Positions 37,425-46,299 are shown, counted from the first letter of the stretch. The stretch: 64,000 bases of DNA from Oligoflexia bacterium (GCA_024229115.1 JAAEST010000103.1:62001-126000); one strand, 5' to 3'. Program-made: numbers and translations. The notes: generated from the letters alone by a model not told the origin.

Positions 37425-38281
37425 AACTATTATTGATTGTCATTTTTATTACAAGTTGTTCTTTTTTTAATAAGACTCCTCGAGAAAACTTTCTGTCTTC
37501 TAGGAAACTTGTTTATCAGTTACAAAATTATCCAAAGAAACTTCAAGTTAAGAATTTTAAAAATGGCGTCTATGTTTTTGACTATAGTCGTGATGGAACT
37601 GACGCAAGAAGATGGAAGAAAGAAGAGATAGAAGCCTTGAAAATCAAGAATAATGTTATTCTTTCGTATTTTAGTATCGGAGAGGCCGAACAATATCGCT
37701 ATTATTATAAAGATCTTCCTAAAGAATTAATTGTTAGGGAGAATCCTAATTGGCCGGGCAATTATCTTGTGAAATATTGGGATAAGAGATGGCAAGAAGT
37801 TATGGTGACTGGAAAAGATAGTTATCTCTCACGAATTATGTCACAGGGCTTTGATGGAGTTTATCTAGATATCGTTGATGCATTTTGGTTGTTTAAAGAT
37901 AAGAAGCTAAGTGCTGAAAGAATGTATACCTTTATCAAGGCAATTAGAAATAAAATAGGACCCGAAAAGATTCTCGTTGTTCAAAACGCTTCTAGTATTA
38001 TTCACTACCTTAAAGACAAGCAAGCCTACTTCGATCTGATTGATGCTATCGGAGCAGAAAGTACTTTCTTCTACGGGCCAAAAGATATGAATAATGAACT
38101 AAAAATTCAGCCTTACGTCATAAAGAATTTAGTTGAGTTCAAGAAAATGGGGAAAAAGGTCTTTGCCATCGAATATATCGATCAGGACAGGCTTTTAAAG
38201 CAGTTTCGAGAGGTCAATTCTAAGTATCAATTTGTGCCTCTTGCTACAGACAGGGACCTAAAGGGTCTATTCAATCAATAA
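37421..38281 (+). CDS. GH114-like glycoside hydrolase lipoprotein (split-off PelA hydrolase)
   Basis: 286 residues. Lipobox VIFITSC (Cys13). The rest is an endo-alpha-1,4-polygalactosaminidase (GH114/TM1410-like) barrel: YVFDYSRDG (Asp54), SYFSIGEAE (Glu88, Glu90) and GFDGVYLDIVDAF (Asp150, Asp153). In Pseudomonas this activity is the N-terminal part of PelA and cuts Pel polymer. Here it is a separate lipoprotein and the last gene of the operon, which strengthens the reading of the whole region as a pel locus with a split PelA. It could also act on other galactosamine polymers. Confidence 0.85.
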   Translation: MKLLLIVIFITSCSFFNKTPRENFLSSRKLVYQLQNYPKKLQVKNFKNGVYVFDYSRDGTDARRWKKEEIEALKIKNNVILSYFSIGEAEQYRYYYKDLPKELIVRENPNWPGNYLVKYWDKRWQEVMVTGKDSYLSRIMSQGFDGVYLDIVDAFWLFKDKKLSAERMYTFIKAIRNKIGPEKILVVQNASSIIHYLKDKQAYFDLIDAIGAESTFFYGPKDMNNELKIQPYVIKNLVEFKKMGKKVFAIEYIDQDRLLKQFREVNSKYQFVPLATDRDLKGLFNQ

Positions 38282-38322
38282 TACAATATGTTAAGTTATT
38301 CTAAATCAATTCAGGATAATCT

Positions 38323-39123
38323 ATGCAATTTGATAAAGAAAAAATCAAAAAAGAGGTCATCTCTTATATTTTAATTTTCTTAGGAGTGTTTGGTTTTAAA
38401 TCAACATTCTTTGAGCCAAACCATATTCCAAGTGGATCAATGCTTCCAACAATGGCCATTGGTGATTTTATTCTCGTGAATAAATTTAGCTATGGTTTAA
38501 AATTACCATTTTCTGAATGGGTTATTGTTAAAAAGATGTTGGGGAGAGAAGATGCTATCTACTTAACAGAGTTTACTCCGCCTAAGAAAGGCGACATCAT
38601 TGTTTTCGAATATCCTGAAGATAGAGATATTCTCTTTGTAAAAAGAGTTGTGGCGACTCCGGGTGATGAAATTCAAGTGACAGAGAATAGAGTTTTCTTA
38701 AATGGAAAAGAAATTATTGGTGAGGAACAACCTCAAAAGCCATCGATCGATCTCTACGACTATCCAAGAGTTCCGATGGATATGAAGTTTCTGAAAGTAA
38801 ACTCAGGTGAAACATCTCATATTATTGGACATAACTTAGTTTACCCACCTCCAGGAAGAAAAAAGAATCAAGACCTTATCAAAGTTCCGAAGGATCATGT
38901 TTTTGTAATGGGTGACAACCGTGACTTTAGTAGTGACTCTCGTTTCTGGGGATTTGTTCCTTATACTCACTTAAGAGGGAAGGCCATGTTCGTTTGGTTT
39001 AATATGGTTTACCCGTGGTCAGAAGAACCATTTCATTTTAGGCCAGGAAGAATTGGAACTAGTTTCGGTTCTTTAAACAAAGCTCCTAAGGCCAGCAATG
39101 ACAAAAAGCCTGCCAAAAAATAA
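38323..39123 (+). CDS. lepB: Signal peptidase I
   Basis: 266 residues. One N-terminal membrane helix (about 11-28). Catalytic Ser39 in PSGSMLPTM and Lys107 in FVKRVVATPGDE; the conserved box GDNRDFSSDSRFWG is near residue 200. It removes signal peptides from exported proteins at the inner membrane. The following gene overlaps its end by 26 bases. Confidence 0.96.
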   Translation: MQFDKEKIKKEVISYILIFLGVFGFKSTFFEPNHIPSGSMLPTMAIGDFILVNKFSYGLKLPFSEWVIVKKMLGREDAIYLTEFTPPKKGDIIVFEYPEDRDILFVKRVVATPGDEIQVTENRVFLNGKEIIGEEQPQKPSIDLYDYPRVPMDMKFLKVNSGETSHIIGHNLVYPPPGRKKNQDLIKVPKDHVFVMGDNRDFSSDSRFWGFVPYTHLRGKAMFVWFNMVYPWSEEPFHFRPGRIGTSFGSLNKAPKASNDKKPAKK

Positions 39124-39790
39124 ATCGGTATGTCTAAGCGTTGTCACTAAATACCCACATGGTGGCAACTCTAAGACTAGAATTGCAAGCGAGACTGATC
39201 AATCTACGGCTTCTAAGCTTTCTGAAGCATTTCTTTGTGACTTTATTCAAAATTTCTCTAAAAGCTCTCTAGGGCTTGATTTACAGCTCTGGATAACACC
39301 TTCGACACCGACCACCAAAGATTATTACCAAGAGATTTGTCGTCGGTTTAATGTGAATGCAGAGCTCTTTGCTCAGCCAGATATTACATTCTTTGAGCGT
39401 CTTTCTTTCATCGTTTTCAAGGCCAAGAGTGCAGGTATTGATTGGGTCTTAATGACAGGATCTGATATTCCTGACTTTCCATTTGAGCAATATTCAGAAG
39501 TAAGATTTGAGGAAAATCATGTTTATATCGGACCAGACTCTGATCAAGGATTTTACTTTATCGCCTTGGAATCAAAGAACTTTGATCTATTAAATTTATT
39601 TGTCCCAGAAAGCCAGACAGTCTTAGATAGTCTTGTAAAAAAATGTAAGGATGGTGGCATTCAGGTCAAACTTTTGAAAGAGTGGTCAGATATTGACACC
39701 ATCGAAGACCTTAAGGTGTCACTCGCAAGAAATAGTGCGAATGAACTTCCTTACACTTACAATGCTTCTCAAAATTTATTTAATTCTTAA
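39098..39790 (+). CDS. DUF2064 (TIGR04282-type) glycosyltransferase-like protein
   Basis: 230 residues. The start VVTKYPHGGNSKTRIA matches the family's 'KyPrpG.vKTRLa' nucleotide-binding loop, followed by VLMTGSDIPDFP and GPDSDQGFYFIAL, which correspond to 'GsD.P.l' and 'GpaeDGGyyLIGl'. Members are GT-A-fold sugar or nucleotidyl transferases of unknown substrate. The ATG at 39098 overlaps lepB in another frame. Confidence 0.82.
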   Translation: MTKSLPKNKSVCLSVVTKYPHGGNSKTRIASETDQSTASKLSEAFLCDFIQNFSKSSLGLDLQLWITPSTPTTKDYYQEICRRFNVNAELFAQPDITFFERLSFIVFKAKSAGIDWVLMTGSDIPDFPFEQYSEVRFEENHVYIGPDSDQGFYFIALESKNFDLLNLFVPESQTVLDSLVKKCKDGGIQVKLLKEWSDIDTIEDLKVSLARNSANELPYTYNASQNLFNS

Positions 39791-39921
39791 GAGAAAATGT
39801 CCACTTTTATAACTACGTATTTTTAAAAGCTGTTAGAAAGTGACAGAACAACCAAGATTTGTTTGAGCAAAAATAATGACACCTCTTTGGCAAAATAACC
39901 CTAGGCCAATCCCTTAAAATC

Positions 39922-39989
39922 ATTCGATTCTGTAGGGGCAAGTCAGGTATTTCGAATCTTGAAATCCCTTACAGGACGCGCTTTCGAAT
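39922..39989 (+). repeat. Upstream repeats of the sigma54 promoter (probable activator sites)
   Basis: TTTCGAAT occurs at 39950-39957 and 39982-39989, and a near copy ATTCGATT at 39922-39929, spaced 28 and 32 bases, close to whole helical turns. CTGTAGGGG (39930-39938) and TCCCTTACAG (39965-39974) form an imperfect inverted repeat around the middle copy. They lie about 60-125 bases before the expected start, where sigma54 activators bind. The rest of the 324-base gap (39791-40114) shows no gene. Confidence 0.5.
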
Positions 39990-40018
39990 ACTTGGCCTGA
40001 ATAGGGGCAGCAAAAAAG

Positions 40019-40036
40019 TTGGCACGGAACATGCTA
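40019..40036 (+). promoter_or_regulatory. Sigma54 (-24/-12) promoter
   Basis: TTGGCACG then four bases then ATGCT: GG at 40021-40022 and GC at 40033-40034 with exactly 10 bases between, matching TGGCACG-N4-TTGCW. It faces the small secreted protein at 40115 and, 70 bases further, the protease at 40509. The leader would be about 70 nt. Confidence 0.78.
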
Positions 40037-40114
40037 TATATAAAAGCAGATCGGGTGACCACGGAAGGATACCCAAGAAGAAATCACGGATGATACGAAG
40101 AAAGGGGCTTACGG

Positions 40115-40438
40115 ATGAGGCTTTTCTCCAAGAAGAATTTGAAATTTGTAGCCTTAACTCTCTCTCTCTCCAATAGTATGGCATGGGCATTATCTGTTGC
40201 AGGAACTAAATGTCCAAATCAGTTTGTCGGTTCGATTGAGAGAATAGCTAAAGCTGGAGCCCCTTTTTCAAATCAAGATTTCAAAACAGTCGTAGTCAAT
40301 GTAACTCAAGTTGTAAGTGGTGAAGTAAGAACGAAAGAAGAGTTTTCTGCTCTCGTTGATTCTTTTGGATTCCAGGAAGGAGACCAAGTGGCAGTTTCAA
40401 TGAGAAATGGATTTCTCTGCAACGTTAAAAAAATATAA
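40115..40438 (+). CDS. Small secreted protein under sigma54 control
   Basis: 107 residues with a signal peptide (about 1-25, cleavage near AWA-L). Two cysteines in the mature part (KCPNQF and FLCNVKK). The family is unknown to me. It is the first gene after the sigma54 promoter and lies 70 bases before the matrixin-like protease, so it may be its inhibitor or partner. Confidence 0.72.
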   Translation: MRLFSKKNLKFVALTLSLSNSMAWALSVAGTKCPNQFVGSIERIAKAGAPFSNQDFKTVVVNVTQVVSGEVRTKEEFSALVDSFGFQEGDQVAVSMRNGFLCNVKKI

Positions 40439-40508
40439 ACCATCGAATGATGGGATCTATTTCAGGAAGAGATAGATAAAACAAATCATGTGAAACAGGA
40501 AGTTGATC

Positions 40509-41285
40509 GTGAACAAAACTTTTTTTTGGTTAATGGTGTTAGCTGTCTTGCTACTACCGAAGAATGTGAGAGCCTATAAATTTACAACAGATTTTAATAA
40601 TGGCTTTTACTTTCAGAGTTTTCCAGTGGGAATGCAGATTTTTGCAGATAGCGATTCCAAGGGACAACTTTTAGCTCAGCTTGTTTCTCAAGCAGTTTCC
40701 CAATGGGAAGATGTGATTGGAAGAAATATCTGGGACATCCCTAACTCATATGTAGTTGGTGGACATTTTGGAAATAATATTAGGTGGGCGAGTAACTTCG
40801 CCGCCGAAACTGGATTTGATCCGGGTTCTACTCTAGCAGTAACAACGAGAAGAACGTCGGGAACATATATTGGACAAGTTGAAGTGGTGCTGAATGCTGA
40901 ATTTCCAGGTATGACTTCGAACTCGGGTCAAGTTTTATATAGAACAATTTTGCACGAGCTCGGGCATGTAATAATGCTCGATCACTCTGAAGTCTCGCAG
41001 GTGGTAATGGCGTCCTCTCTTACTTCTGCAACTTCGCCTCGAAGTGACGATGTCTTAGGAGCAAATGCTGTAGTCGATGAGGCACTTCATCGACAATCAA
41101 TCGGCTTTACTTCTGAGCTCGCCTCTTCTGAGGAAAAAAGTTCTTCCCCAATCGCCTGTGGGAGTGTTGATATTAGCGGAAGTGGTGGCGAGGGGGGAGG
41201 ACCTTTTAATATCATTTTGAGCCTCATGCTCGGGATTATCGCGACAATCTTTTCAAATCGTAAAAAACAAAAACATTTTATTTAA
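40509..41285 (+). CDS. Matrixin-like metalloprotease with C-terminal membrane sorting tail
   Basis: 258 residues from a GTG at 40509 that has AGGAAG 6 nt upstream; a TTG at 40503 touches that site. Signal peptide about 1-21. Zinc motif HELGHVIMLDH (His149, Glu150, His153, His159) is the metzincin pattern HExxHxxGxxH, but the usual glycine is methionine here. Met167 in QVVMAS fits the Met-turn. The C-terminus has Cys217, a GSGGEGGG linker, a hydrophobic helix (about 233-248) and the basic end NRKKQK, like GlyGly-CTERM or MYXO-CTERM sorting tails. So it is probably held at, then released from, the cell surface. Confidence 0.82.
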   Translation: MNKTFFWLMVLAVLLLPKNVRAYKFTTDFNNGFYFQSFPVGMQIFADSDSKGQLLAQLVSQAVSQWEDVIGRNIWDIPNSYVVGGHFGNNIRWASNFAAETGFDPGSTLAVTTRRTSGTYIGQVEVVLNAEFPGMTSNSGQVLYRTILHELGHVIMLDHSEVSQVVMASSLTSATSPRSDDVLGANAVVDEALHRQSIGFTSELASSEEKSSSPIACGSVDISGSGGEGGGPFNIILSLMLGIIATIFSNRKKQKHFI

Positions 41286-41342
41286 CTCATGCCACTTTTT
41301 TACCGATAATTAGTTGAATCTATTAAATTCAACAAAAGTATT

Positions 41343-43733
41343 ATGGGTAAAGAAAAAGATCCAAAATTAGAACAGGCCTTAGCTGAAATTGCCTCTTTGA
41401 AAGAAGCAAATAACTTTCTAAAGAGCATTCAAGACAATGCTTCTCACGCCATTATTTCTACTACAAAAAAAGGAATAATAACTAGTTTTAATAAACAAGC
41501 AGAAAAAATGCTTGGCTATAAAGCAGATGAATTAATCAATAAGTCTTCTCCTGCCATCTTTCATGATCTTGACGAAGTGGTAGCTCGAACTGAAAAGTTT
41601 AATGAGAAACTTGGTTTAAAAATGGAACCAGGATTTAAAACTTTTGTTTGTCATTGTGATAAGGGATTAAAAAATGAGTTTGAATGGATATACGTTCATA
41701 AAGACGGAACGAAGTTTCCAGTTCTCCTAAGTATTACCCAAATAATAGATGAAGCGGGAGTCGTGACTGGCTACTTAGGAATTGCACGAGATATTTCTGA
41801 AAAAATAAAATTACAAGAAGAGGTTGTTCGAAAAAATGATCAATTAGAGCAAGCTCAATCTCTTTCGAAAGTTGGGTCTTGGAGCTTTGATGTCTTAAGT
41901 GGAGAAATTAGTTGGTCCAATGAAATGTACAATATTTTTCCAGAGCGTATCGAAGATGGAGAGCCAGCTTTTGAAAAACATCGTTCGACAATACATCCAG
42001 AGGATGTGGAATATTGGGAAGGTGTTGTCGGTCAATGTATTGCAGATGGGAAAGAATATAAGATGACGTTTCGAACTCATCGTTTAGGAGACGAGCACTC
42101 TACTGTTTGGGTTGAAGCTAGGGGCCGTGGGACAGTCGTAGATGGAAAGGTCGTTAAACTTTCTGGAACTTGTCAGGATATTACCGAAGCAGTCATAAAG
42201 GAAAAAGAACTTTCCGTCATCTTAGAGAATAACTCTATTGGGACATGGAGATTTAATCCAATCACGAGTGAGCTCTTCTGGGACCAAGGAATGTATGATC
42301 TCTTTGGTATAAAAAAGGGTGACGGGATTGAAGTTTATGAAACTTGGTTAAATACACTTCATCCTGATTGGTTAGAAAAAGCACAGAAAGATTTTGAAGA
42401 TGCACTTAAATCAGATGGCAATTTTGAATCTTCTTTTAAAATTATCACGAAAGATGGAGAGGTAAAAGATATTGGAGCGAGAGCAATCATTGATCGTGAT
42501 AAAGATAGAAATCCTGTTTATGTAACGGGTGTTAATTGGGATCGTACAAAGGAACAAACAGTTCTTGATGAGCTCAAGAAAGCTGAGAGAATTAAATCAG
42601 AGTTTCTTGCCAATATGTCTCATGAAATTAGAACACCAATGAATGGTATTATTGGAGTGCTAGAACTTCTCAATGAAACCGACTTATCAGAAAAACAAAA
42701 AGAAATGCTCGATATTGTCTTAGGTAGTAGTCAGACACTTCTCACAATCTTAAGTGATATTCTTGATATTAGTAAAATTGAAGCAGGAAAGTTAAATATT
42801 GAAAATAATGACTTTGATGTTGTTCATCTTCTAAAATCTGTCACAAAACTGATGGAGTCTAAAGCTGCTGAAAATAAAACATCACTTACACTTAAAAAAG
42901 GGTGTCAGGAGAGAGAATCTTTTTGGGTGAAAGGTGATGAAATGAGAATCAGGCAGATTCTCACAAACTTTATTTCTAATGCTGTTAAATTTACTAAGAA
43001 TGGAGAAATTGAAGTAGGTTGCGAACTTCTTGAAGAAGAAGGGGAGAAGAAGACGCTTCTTTTTTCTGTTAAAGATAATGGGATAGGAATTGATCAAAAG
43101 GACCAAGAGAAGTTATTCGAAGCTTTTGTTCAAGCTGATAGTTCTATAACGAGAAAGTTTGGTGGAACTGGATTGGGACTAACGATTTCTTCTTACCTCG
43201 CTAAAATAATGGGAGGGAAGGTTTTCTTTCAAAGTAAGAAAAACGTGGGATCGACATTCTTCTTTAAGGTTGAGCTGGTAGCTAGTTCTCAAACTCAAGA
43301 GGAAGTTAATAGTCGTGAGATTGAGGATATTGATATTTCATCATTTAAAATTCTTTTAGTTGAAGACAATAAGGTGAATCAAAAAGTGGCCAAAATGATG
43401 CTTAAAAAGCTTGGCTATGAATGTGATGCCATCGATGATGGTTCTAAAGCTTTATCTCAAATAAAAGAAAAAGGCGTTGATTACTATTCCTTAATTCTTA
43501 TGGATATGCAGATGCCTGTGATGGACGGATTAACAGCGACTAAAGAACTTATTAAAGAATGGGGAGAGGAAGCTCCACCTATTATCGCTCTTACGGCTAA
43601 CGCTTTTGATACTGACAAAGAGGAGTGTTTCAAAGCGGGGATGGTTGATTATTTAAGTAAGCCTATCAAAAAAGATATTTTAAAAGAAACACTTCTCAGG
43701 TTTGTTCAGCTTGAACTTAAGAAGTCCTCCTAA
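41343..43733 (+). CDS. PAS-domain hybrid sensor histidine kinase
   Basis: 796 residues, no membrane segment, so a cytoplasmic sensor. Three PAS/PAC regions (about 25-155, 170-280, 285-405), a HisKA domain with FLANMSHEIRTPMNG (His427), an ATPase with NFISNAVKFT, DNGIGI and GGTGLGL, and a receiver (about 668-790) with Asp721 in LILMDMQMPVMDG. Typical signal-relay kinase. An inverted repeat GTTGAAT/ATTCAAC (41313-41333) lies just before it. No partner regulator is adjacent. Confidence 0.92.
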   Translation: MGKEKDPKLEQALAEIASLKEANNFLKSIQDNASHAIISTTKKGIITSFNKQAEKMLGYKADELINKSSPAIFHDLDEVVARTEKFNEKLGLKMEPGFKTFVCHCDKGLKNEFEWIYVHKDGTKFPVLLSITQIIDEAGVVTGYLGIARDISEKIKLQEEVVRKNDQLEQAQSLSKVGSWSFDVLSGEISWSNEMYNIFPERIEDGEPAFEKHRSTIHPEDVEYWEGVVGQCIADGKEYKMTFRTHRLGDEHSTVWVEARGRGTVVDGKVVKLSGTCQDITEAVIKEKELSVILENNSIGTWRFNPITSELFWDQGMYDLFGIKKGDGIEVYETWLNTLHPDWLEKAQKDFEDALKSDGNFESSFKIITKDGEVKDIGARAIIDRDKDRNPVYVTGVNWDRTKEQTVLDELKKAERIKSEFLANMSHEIRTPMNGIIGVLELLNETDLSEKQKEMLDIVLGSSQTLLTILSDILDISKIEAGKLNIENNDFDVVHLLKSVTKLMESKAAENKTSLTLKKGCQERESFWVKGDEMRIRQILTNFISNAVKFTKNGEIEVGCELLEEEGEKKTLLFSVKDNGIGIDQKDQEKLFEAFVQADSSITRKFGGTGLGLTISSYLAKIMGGKVFFQSKKNVGSTFFFKVELVASSQTQEEVNSREIEDIDISSFKILLVEDNKVNQKVAKMMLKKLGYECDAIDDGSKALSQIKEKGVDYYSLILMDMQMPVMDGLTATKELIKEWGEEAPPIIALTANAFDTDKEECFKAGMVDYLSKPIKKDILKETLLRFVQLELKKSS

Positions 43734-43804
43734 GTCGTCATTCTGGTTAACAGACTAGGCAAAATTTTCCTGACAATTCTACTTTCTTCTGTTGTGTAAA
43801 TTCT

Positions 43805-44299
43805 ATGGGTCTAATCGTCGATAAAGAGATGATGGATAATAAAAGAAAAGATCACATTGTTTTTTATTGGGATGGAAGTGGACAAGTAACTCCACAATTT
43901 GTTTCTCTTGCACAAAAGATGAAAGGTTGGGGAATAACACTTGTTCCCGTGAGCTCAAAAGAACTTCCAAATCTTGTTGATGGAAAAGAGAGAGTTCTTA
44001 TTTGTGTGACTTCTTCTCTTAAGCAAAATGATGATTACCAACTTTTTAAACATTCATATTTAAAGTTTGCCGTCTTAAATAAGAAAATAAAGCTCGTACA
44101 CTGTAGTTCATTTGGTATGGAAGATGATTTTAGATCAGTTTTAAGAACTGGAGGTTATAGTTTTCATCCATTACCGCTAACGACGACTTATATTGCAGGT
44201 AAAGCTGCAAGTATCTATTACACTGAAGAGCTTCAAGAAAAGAGATGGCCTGGTGGGAAGAGGGCGAGATTACCTGATGCCCCAGAAGGAAGTCACTAA
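43805..44299 (+). CDS. Hypothetical cytoplasmic protein
   Basis: 164 residues from ATG 43805, which lacks a ribosome binding site; ATGs at 43829 and 43832 are alternatives. No signal peptide. Alpha/beta pattern (HIVFYWDGSGQ, RVLICVTSS, IKLVHCSSFG) but no motif I can name. It shares a base with the next start (TAATG), so the two are co-expressed. The function is unknown. Confidence 0.7.
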   Translation: MGLIVDKEMMDNKRKDHIVFYWDGSGQVTPQFVSLAQKMKGWGITLVPVSSKELPNLVDGKERVLICVTSSLKQNDDYQLFKHSYLKFAVLNKKIKLVHCSSFGMEDDFRSVLRTGGYSFHPLPLTTTYIAGKAASIYYTEELQEKRWPGGKRARLPDAPEGSH

Positions 44300-44709
44300 T
44301 GAAGAGAAGACCAAGTGATGAGACATTAAGAATTTTAACTTTACTAAAGTTAGATGCAACAAGACTTTTTCAAAGAATTAAAAGAAGAGAAGCTGAGTAT
44401 ATGCAAGTCTTCTCAGCGAAAAGAACTCGTGAGCATTTTCCTCATATTTTTAAGAATCGCTATGAAGGTATCAAGATTGAAGATCTTAAGCTTTGTAGCG
44501 AAGAGGTGATTATGGGGCTTGATAGTTTTTATACACATGTAGATGACCTTCGTTGGTATCTTTCTCATACAGAAGAAATGCCTGGGACTGTTAATGAGAA
44601 AGTATCAAAAAGTATTCGTGATCTTGAGAAGGCTTATGACATGCTTAGCCTCTATATTGATGCTGAAATTAATCTACAAAAAGAAGAGGATTCACCTCTC
44701 GCGGGCTAG
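44299..44709 (+). CDS. Hypothetical helical protein
   Basis: 136 residues, basic at the start (MKRRPSDETLRIL) and predicted mostly helical with many charged residues (LDATRLFQRIKRREAEYMQV). No family recognised. Translationally coupled to the gene at 43805. Confidence 0.7.
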   Translation: MKRRPSDETLRILTLLKLDATRLFQRIKRREAEYMQVFSAKRTREHFPHIFKNRYEGIKIEDLKLCSEEVIMGLDSFYTHVDDLRWYLSHTEEMPGTVNEKVSKSIRDLEKAYDMLSLYIDAEINLQKEEDSPLAG

Positions 44710-44746
44710 TCTTTTCAGACACTTAGGTCTGCCTCAACTCTCTTAC

Positions 44747-44775
44747 TTTACATTGCGTTATTTTATTCATATAAG
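44747..44775 (+). promoter_or_regulatory. Promoter giving a leaderless methyltransferase mRNA
   Basis: TTTACA (44747-44752), exactly 17 bases, TATAAG (44770-44775). The start codon ATG at 44782 is seven bases after the -10 element, where transcription is expected to begin, and no ribosome binding site is present. Confidence 0.7.
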
Positions 44776-44781
44776 CGTCAC

Positions 44782-45495
44782 ATGACATTGAAAACAACAC
44801 TACTTATCTCGTTAATCGCAGCTTTTTCGAGCTCATTTATTAGCGTCTATGCCGCTCAAAATAGAAAGGCAGTTAGTCCAAATCGCTATTCTCTACTATC
44901 TGGAATTCGAAATCCAAAAAAAGATGAGAAGGTTTATTGGGATAAGAAATACTCAAACACACAATATCTTTTTGGTAAGAGTCCTGCTGAGTTCTTAGCT
45001 AAGAACTATCAGTTTATCCCTCGAGGAGCGAAGGTTTTAGATCTTGGTATGGGTGAGGGAAGAAACGCTGTCTTCTTGGCCAGAAAAGGATACAAAGTTA
45101 CAGGTGTTGATATTTCATCTGTGGCCGTAAAGAAATCTAAAATGCTAGCAAAAGAATTTGGTGTTCGTATCAATACACTCGTAGCCGATCTTGAGAAGTA
45201 TGACTTCAAAGAAGGTGAGTTTGATGCCATCATCTGTTTTTACTATGTCGATAAAACATTACATGATCGCATGCTTACATGGTTAAAGCCTGGTGGCGTA
45301 ATGATTTATGAAGCTCATACTTTCAATCAGAGAAAGATTGCAGGTAATGAGCAATATGATAAGAAATATCTACTCGCTCCGGGTGAGCTACTAAGGCTCT
45401 TTCCAGACCTTGGTGTACTTAAATACGAAGAACCTCTTCACCGTGGAGAGTTCACAACAAGTATCATTCTTAAAAAACCGACGACTACACTTTAG
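44782..45495 (+). CDS. SAM-dependent methyltransferase with an N-terminal export signal
   Basis: 237 residues. The class I methyltransferase motif I is clear (KVLDLGMGEGRNAVFLARKG, then VTGVDISS and FDAIICFYYV), TehB/UbiE-like. Unusually it begins with a hydrophobic signal-like segment (LLISLIAAFSSSFISVYA, about 7-25) in front of the catalytic domain. SAM is a cytoplasmic cofactor, so the protein is either anchored with its domain inside or the start annotation hides something unusual. The promoter position supports this start. Substrate unknown. Confidence 0.82.
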   Translation: MTLKTTLLISLIAAFSSSFISVYAAQNRKAVSPNRYSLLSGIRNPKKDEKVYWDKKYSNTQYLFGKSPAEFLAKNYQFIPRGAKVLDLGMGEGRNAVFLARKGYKVTGVDISSVAVKKSKMLAKEFGVRINTLVADLEKYDFKEGEFDAIICFYYVDKTLHDRMLTWLKPGGVMIYEAHTFNQRKIAGNEQYDKKYLLAPGELLRLFPDLGVLKYEEPLHRGEFTTSIILKKPTTTL

Positions 45496-45520
45496 TACTA
45501 GTTCTTTTTTCTGCACTGGC

Positions 45521-45548
45521 TTGAAATCCCAAGTAATGGGATAATAAT
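45521..45548 (+). promoter_or_regulatory. Possible promoter for the gene at 45552
   Basis: TTGAAA (45521-45526), 16 bases, AATAAT (45543-45548); GATAAT at 45540-45545 is an alternative -10. Only 3-6 bases then remain before the ATG, and no ribosome binding site is seen, so this transcript too may be leaderless. Confidence 0.45.
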
Positions 45549-45551
45549 CCT

Positions 45552-46229
45552 ATGCGTTTTGTTTCAGTATTACTTTTTATTCTCTCGCTTTCTGTAAGTG
45601 CTTCCATTCAAGAGAAGATGGGAGTCTTTAGTGGAAGAGTAAGTAAAGTAAATCCAAAAGCAGGGCTTGTTAGAATTCGAATAAACTTTACTAATATGAA
45701 GTATCTAAATAAGAAAGATAAGGTTGAGTTCTGGGACGAAAGAGGATCTTCTATAAGGTGTAAGGGATTTGTTTTAGGGAAATCAAATGATCATATGCTT
45801 TTAAGAGTTCCTGAATTTAATTACTGTCTTAAAAACTTAGCAGTTATTGAAGGTGCCTATCTTCTTTTTTACAGTCAGGACCTGGTGAATAATTTAAAAA
45901 TGGGACGAGAGGTTATTTCAATCCTTCTTAAAAAGAGATTGGCCCTTAACGGTAGGCTTAAGAGAAAGGAAAAAGATCTTGAGTCTTATATCGAAAAGAT
46001 TAATGCAGTGAATCTTCGCTATAAAGTTTTAAGGGATAAACTTGAAGCAGAGTGGCGAGATGAGATTGGTGCTCTTGAGGAAGATAAAGTAACTACATTG
46101 AGAAATTTCAAAGACTTGGAGCGACGCGTTCTCGAGGTCGATAATAAACTTGAAAAGTATAAAATTGAAGACAAGAATCTTAAGCTTGATCAATGGGCCC
46201 TAGACCCAAGACTTTACTACGAAAAGTAA
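45552..46229 (+). CDS. Secreted coiled-coil protein of unknown function
   Basis: 225 residues: signal peptide (about 1-18), a small beta domain (about 25-110, GRVSKVNPKAGLVRIRIN and EFWDERGSSIRCKGFVLG) and a long charged coiled coil (about 120-215). No known family. Periplasmic location is expected. Neighbours give no clear clue. Confidence 0.72.
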   Translation: MRFVSVLLFILSLSVSASIQEKMGVFSGRVSKVNPKAGLVRIRINFTNMKYLNKKDKVEFWDERGSSIRCKGFVLGKSNDHMLLRVPEFNYCLKNLAVIEGAYLLFYSQDLVNNLKMGREVISILLKKRLALNGRLKRKEKDLESYIEKINAVNLRYKVLRDKLEAEWRDEIGALEEDKVTTLRNFKDLERRVLEVDNKLEKYKIEDKNLKLDQWALDPRLYYEK

Positions 46230-46299
46230 GCTATTCCTTTAAATATCGACTACTTTCCATTACATTAATGAAGTTAAATTTTACCAAAGGGGCATTCCA

